In this document: positions 7,028 through 9,833 of the stretch, in pieces
Layout: each line of letters opens with the position of its first letter
Numbering within the stretch: position 1 is the stretch's first letter
NCBI GenBank assembly: GCA_003451715.1
Contig: DMJN01000327.1
Coordinates: 1-9,833 of the forward strand
From: Gammaproteobacteria bacterium
GTDB lineage: Bacteria; Pseudomonadota; Gammaproteobacteria; Pseudomonadales; Pseudohongiellaceae
Direction: 5' to 3'
Length of the DNA: 9,833 bases
Position numbers and translations under genes: made by a program
Notes under the pieces: model-generated
Database searches by the model: none
The model's input: only the letters and a program-made list of their open reading frames with translations
Told to the model about the DNA's origin: nothing

Positions 7028-7241
7028 GCTATGGATCGTGTGGTGGGTCCCAACAGAGCAATTTACCCAGTGGTCAGGGGTGTATGAAGCACATCGGGTT
7101 CTCTGGAGATCTTTTGAATGCCGGGGGCATCATGTAATATGAGCTGGCGTTCACAAACTTAAAAAAACACGACCGCAAATCTCGTTGCTTCTGGTTAGGA
7201 TATGCCTCTGCAGGATGACTAGAAGTATAACTTGGGCGGAG

Positions 7242-7254
7242 TTTGTCAGACAAA
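7242..7254. repeat. 13-base perfect palindrome TTTGTCAGACAAA
   Basis: Two perfect 6-base half-sites flank a single A, about 80 bases upstream of the sulfotransferase ATG. TTGTCA within it (7243-7248) could be a -35 (5/6 match), in which case the palindrome would be a plausible operator overlapping it; the matching -10 would be the weak GTAATA at 7266-7271. Its role is unproven. Confidence 0.3.
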
Positions 7255-7332
7255 ATTTGGATAAGGTAATAGTTTAATGCGTTGTGAACCTGGAAAATAC
7301 CCTGAGCACATTGATACGGATGCTTGGGTGAA

Positions 7333-8139
7333 ATGAGCCTAAAAGAAAAGTCGGCAAATACCTCAGGGATAAATACCTGGAAGCAATTCGCACGGCAAGT
7401 CAGGTCAAGAGATACATTACTCCTCAAGGAACTTGACCGGTTTCCCCGATCGGTACTGGTAACAGGGTGCCAGCGATCAGGTACTACCGCCCTGTCACGG
7501 TTGATAACTGGCAGTTCAGGAATGATAGATTTTTCCTTTGGTAAAGATGATGAACTGGATGGGGCGTCAATACTTTCAGGGTCAGTCGATTACGACCCGG
7601 TTGGCAGATACTGCTTTCAGACGACCTATCTGAATGATTGCTATCGTGAGTACTTTTCTCATCAGCGGGATAACAAAATCATCTGGGTATTGAGAAATCC
7701 GTTTTCGGTATTTTACTCATTGCTGCATAATTGGAAGAGATTCCCCCTGAAGGAGCTCTTTCTCGCCTGTGGTGCTGAGCACCTGCCCAATGAATACAAG
7801 GTGCGCTTTCGTCGATATGGGTTACTGGGTGTGTCGAGGCTTCACAAAGCGTGCTTATCTTATGTTGGCAAGGTGAGTCAGGCACTTGAATTAATTGAAG
7901 GATTGGGAACCGCTCATATAAAGATCGTAGAGTATGATGATGTGACCAAGAACAAAAGTGTTATTGCTCCTGAAATATACAGGTTCATCGACCCTCCATA
8001 TGAAGAAGAGTATGCAAACAGATTGCATTCAAATAGTCTGGACAAGGCGAGCCTGCTATCAAAGAAAGAGCATTCTGAAATTGAGCACTGGTGCCGGCCG
8101 TTGTACCGCAAAGCACTAGAGCTTTGCGAAAAACAATAA
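7333..8139 (+). CDS. PAPS-dependent sulfotransferase family protein
   Basis: The protein has 268 residues from the ATG at 7333. The 5'-phosphosulfate loop is clear: VLVTGCQRSGTTALSRLI (residues 41-58; GxxRSGTT). The 3'-phosphate site is WVLRNPFSVFYSLLHNWKRF (118-137), with Arg121 and Ser129 at the canonical R-x7-S spacing. Together they identify a cytosolic or membrane-associated sulfotransferase that moves sulfate from PAPS to a hydroxyl, here most likely on a glycan. The C-terminal part contains GLGTAHIKIVEYDDV, equivalent to the 'i..lrYEdl' strand of the family. A TTG nine bases upstream is in frame, but ATG is preferred. No signal peptide or membrane segment is seen. It is 37 bases upstream of a GT4 gene on the same strand, so the two are probably co-transcribed. 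The last codons overlap an 8-base-stem hairpin (8107-8128). Confidence 0.86.
   Translation: MSLKEKSANTSGINTWKQFARQVRSRDTLLLKELDRFPRSVLVTGCQRSGTTALSRLITGSSGMIDFSFGKDDELDGASILSGSVDYDPVGRYCFQTTYLNDCYREYFSHQRDNKIIWVLRNPFSVFYSLLHNWKRFPLKELFLACGAEHLPNEYKVRFRRYGLLGVSRLHKACLSYVGKVSQALELIEGLGTAHIKIVEYDDVTKNKSVIAPEIYRFIDPPYEEEYANRLHSNSLDKASLLSKKEHSEIEHWCRPLYRKALELCEKQ
8107..8128 (+). repeat. Perfect 8-base-stem inverted repeat at the sulfotransferase 3' end
   Basis: CGCAAAGC (8107-8114) and GCTTTGCG (8121-8128) are perfect complements around a 6-base loop ACTAGA. The hairpin lies inside the final codons of the sulfotransferase gene, just before the stop at 8137. On the plus strand it is followed by A, not T, so it is not an intrinsic terminator. 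It could act as an mRNA-processing or stability element between this gene and the downstream glycosyltransferase, or occur by chance. Confidence 0.4.
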
Positions 8140-8176
8140 GCGACGCCGAAATAGGTGCCGAGAGCCAGGCTATTCC

Positions 8177-9400
8177 ATGCAGCCACAAATGTTGAAATAC
8201 TTGATCGTCTCCAGTGACAGGTATCCGCCGTTTCGCGTGGATGTGTCAGTTTTGTTTGGAGAGGAAATGGCTGGTCGTGGTCATGTTATTGACTGGCTGT
8301 TGCAATCAGAAGCAATGTGTAAAAAGCCTTATGTCACCGAATGGGGTGGCGGTAGAGTTTTTGTTGGACAGGTTAATACCGGGGCGTCACGTTTTAACAA
8401 ACTGACAAAGTATTTTCAGTCGTTCTTTCATGATCTGAAGTTGTTCAAACTAGTTCGTGATGGCGATTATGATTTTATTCAGGTGAAAGACAAATTTGTT
8501 GCAGCAGTTCTGGCCTTGATTGCTGCGAAAAAGTACCACACAAAGTTTTTCTTCTGGCTTTCGTTTCCGATACCAGAAGCATCTATTTATGCTGTCAGAG
8601 AAGGTATTGCTCGTTACCGTTGGGTCTCTTATATTAGGGGTATTGTTCAAAAGTTTCTGCTCTATCGGATTGTTCTACCGTTTGCTGATCATGTGTTCGT
8701 ACAAAGCGAACAGATGAAAATTGATGTCGCGCTGATGGGTGTCTCGAAGGAAAAAATGACAGTTGTACCCATGGGAATATCACTTGGGATGTTTCCCTAT
8801 CAGGAGAAACAACCGGAAATTGAGCAGGGAATAAAGAGAGTTGTCTATATCGGCACGATGGTTAAGTCCCGTCGGATGGATTTTCTACTTAGAGTATTTA
8901 AGAAAGTACATAGCAGGAATGGGGATACGAGGCTGTATATGGTTGGAGGGAGTGATTTTCCCGAGGATCTAGAGTACCTGGCCGAGGTTGCACAGGAGTG
9001 TGGCATTAGTCAGCTGGTGGAATTTACTGGACTGGTCAGTCGCGAAGAGGCGCTTGATTATGTTAATAACTCTAGTGTCTGTGTGTCACCTTTCTATCCG
9101 ACACCAATTCTGAATTCTACGTCGCCGACAAAATTGATTGAGTATATGGCCATGGGAAAGGCGGTGGTTGCAAATCATCACCCGGAGCAGTTATTGGTGA
9201 TCTCGGAGAGCGGTTCGGGGTTGTGTGTTGCATATGATGAAGATGAATTTGCTGAGGCCATATTGAGTTTGTTGCAGCAACCTCAACTATCTGCAGAAAT
9301 GGGCAGACGCGGCAGGAAGTATGTAGAAGAAAATCGAAGCTACCCAAAAATTGCGGATGATCTGGAGAAAAAATACCTCCGGATTCTTGAATCACGATGA
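8177..9400 (+). CDS. GT4-family glycosyltransferase
   Basis: The protein has 407 residues. The N-domain opens with LKYLIVSSDRYPPFRVDVSV, then GEEMAGRGHVIDW, and contains FIQVKDKFVAAVLALIAAKK, in the position of the usual 'DvIqvrd...a.lal..a'. The donor domain has VFVQSEQMK, VVPMGISLGMFP, VVYIGTMVKSRRMDFLLRVF, and TSPTKLIEYMAMGKAVVANH (residues 315-334), with the PTKxxEYMA.GKPVVA-like signature. That Glu stands in for the second acid of EX7E. The start ATG at 8177 has an AGG seven bases upstream; a second in-frame ATG at 8189 is also possible. The enzyme would transfer a sugar from a nucleotide donor during exopolysaccharide or glycolipid assembly on the cytoplasmic side. It lies between the sulfotransferase and the GINT1-N-like gene in one direction, probably an operon. 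Confidence 0.88.
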   Translation: MQPQMLKYLIVSSDRYPPFRVDVSVLFGEEMAGRGHVIDWLLQSEAMCKKPYVTEWGGGRVFVGQVNTGASRFNKLTKYFQSFFHDLKLFKLVRDGDYDFIQVKDKFVAAVLALIAAKKYHTKFFFWLSFPIPEASIYAVREGIARYRWVSYIRGIVQKFLLYRIVLPFADHVFVQSEQMKIDVALMGVSKEKMTVVPMGISLGMFPYQEKQPEIEQGIKRVVYIGTMVKSRRMDFLLRVFKKVHSRNGDTRLYMVGGSDFPEDLEYLAEVAQECGISQLVEFTGLVSREEALDYVNNSSVCVSPFYPTPILNSTSPTKLIEYMAMGKAVVANHHPEQLLVISESGSGLCVAYDEDEFAEAILSLLQQPQLSAEMGRRGRKYVEENRSYPKIADDLEKKYLRILESR

Positions 9401-9449
9401 GATCTGACGGGAACTACAATTACAGGCATCAGTATGCGGGCCGAGTGTT

Positions 9450-9833
9450 TTGAACTCACCCCAAAAAGCTGTGCGGCGGTTGTTGTGGAAGATTTCTCCT
9501 GGTTTATTCAGAAAGGTGGTAAAACTCGATTCAGGACAGGTGTTCTCCATTGGAATTGTACGCTCTGGTAATTATCTGGACATAAAGACAATTGCGGATA
9601 CCAATAATCCAGTCCTGGCTCACGTCGACGTGTCCGATGTCCCAGCGGCATTCGTTGCAGACCCGTTTTTGTTGTACCGGAACGAGAAATGGTACATGTT
9701 TTTTGAGGTCTTCAGTCTTTCTACGCGTCTTGTTGTGATTGGGCTGGCTACCAGTTCTGATCTTAGTTGCTGGAACTATCAGCGGATAGTACTGAAGGAA
9801 CCCTTTCATCGAGCCGCGCAAAGGTGGCGACCT
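9450..9833 (+). CDS. GINT1-N / GH43-like beta-propeller protein, 5' part (3' partial)
   Basis: The frame is open from a TGA at 9405-9407 to the window edge. No ATG is available. TTG at 9450 (MNSPQKAVRRLLWKISPG) is my best start, with GTG at 9471 as the alternative; neither has a good ribosome binding site. The protein shows FSIGI (residues 32-36), NNPVLAHVDVSDV (52-64), FVADPFLLYRNEKWYMFFEV (68-87), IGLATSSDLSCWNYQRIVLK (97-116) and EPFH (117-120). This is the signature of the family related to the N-terminal domain of glucosamine inositolphosphorylceramide transferase 1, a five-bladed propeller resembling GH43/GH32 that also occurs alone (about 310 residues) in bacterial polysaccharide clusters. 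Its activity there is not established. After EPFH the family normally has LSYP, but here the frame reads RAAQRWRP to the edge, so the gene may be disrupted near 9810. Confidence 0.72.
   Translation, partial: MNSPQKAVRRLLWKISPGLFRKVVKLDSGQVFSIGIVRSGNYLDIKTIADTNNPVLAHVDVSDVPAAFVADPFLLYRNEKWYMFFEVFSLSTRLVVIGLATSSDLSCWNYQRIVLKEPFHRAAQRWRP

Larger units (their letters stand above)
6939..7332. other. Divergent 394-base intergenic region
   Basis: No gene was recognised between the leftward GT4 operon and the rightward sulfotransferase. The left part carries the promoter-like element at 6999-7027. The right part contains TATAAC (7226-7231) without a -35, a TTGTCA (7243-7248), and a 13-base palindrome (7242-7254). 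A 44-codon open frame (7143-7277) ends with WAEFVRQNLDKVIV, which reads like a plausible protein tail, but it has no recognised homology or ribosome binding site. The minus-strand frame 7074-7427 is judged a shadow because it runs antisense into the sulfotransferase. Confidence 0.45.

Noticed and set aside
9434..9562. ATG-initiated plus-strand frame MRAECFELT...
   Set aside because: It ends after about 42 codons and has no resemblance to the propeller family; the homologous frame is the neighbouring one.
9531..9821. 96-codon minus-strand frame at the right end
   Set aside because: It is antisense to the ADPF...WYMFFE propeller gene, which has clear family motifs.

Overview
The window looks like an accessory, horizontally mixed chromosomal region of a Gram-negative bacterium dedicated to cell-surface or exported glycans. 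No RNA gene, CRISPR array or intact mobile element is visible, and no gene fixes the taxon. The tannase-family tail suggests a proteobacterium or similar. The block at 1105-3726 has different codon habits and an AT-rich box of the kind I associate with Fibrobacter promoters, so it may come from another lineage. That last point is inference.

Left end (1-1104). Positions 2-202 (+) hold the last 66 codons of a tannase/feruloyl-esterase-family protein whose body lies outside the window. Facing it, 20 bases away, is the 3' half of a polysaccharide deacetylase gene (223-762, -). It is broken by an in-frame TAG exactly where the family has a Tyr, and its catalytic N-terminal half cannot be found. 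From there to 1104 I see no gene.

Middle block (1105-3726). A GtrA-type membrane protein (2697-3116, -) overlaps by ATGA with a UDP-galactopyranose-mutase/protoporphyrinogen-oxidase-like FAD enzyme (1105-2700, -). The pair resembles modules that make or flip polyprenyl-linked sugars. Divergent from it is an unrecognised exported protein of 170 residues (3214-3726, +).

Glycan block (3954-9833). In order: a class I SAM methyltransferase (+); two GT4 glycosyltransferases on the minus strand in one likely operon (5901-6938 then 4793-5884); a 394-base divergent intergenic region with a good sigma70-like promoter for the minus operon; then a plus-strand run of PAPS-dependent sulfotransferase (7333-8139), GT4 glycosyltransferase (8177-9400) and the 5' part of a GINT1-N/GH43-like 'ADPF...WYMFFE' protein (from about 9450, leaving the window). 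Together these suggest assembly and decoration (sulfation, methylation) of a surface polysaccharide or glycolipid.

Signs of decay or rearrangement recur: the tail-only fragment, the nonsense-broken deacetylase, a GT4 that lacks about 45-50 residues of its N-terminal domain, and a last gene whose sequence abruptly leaves the family consensus 24 bases before the window edge.
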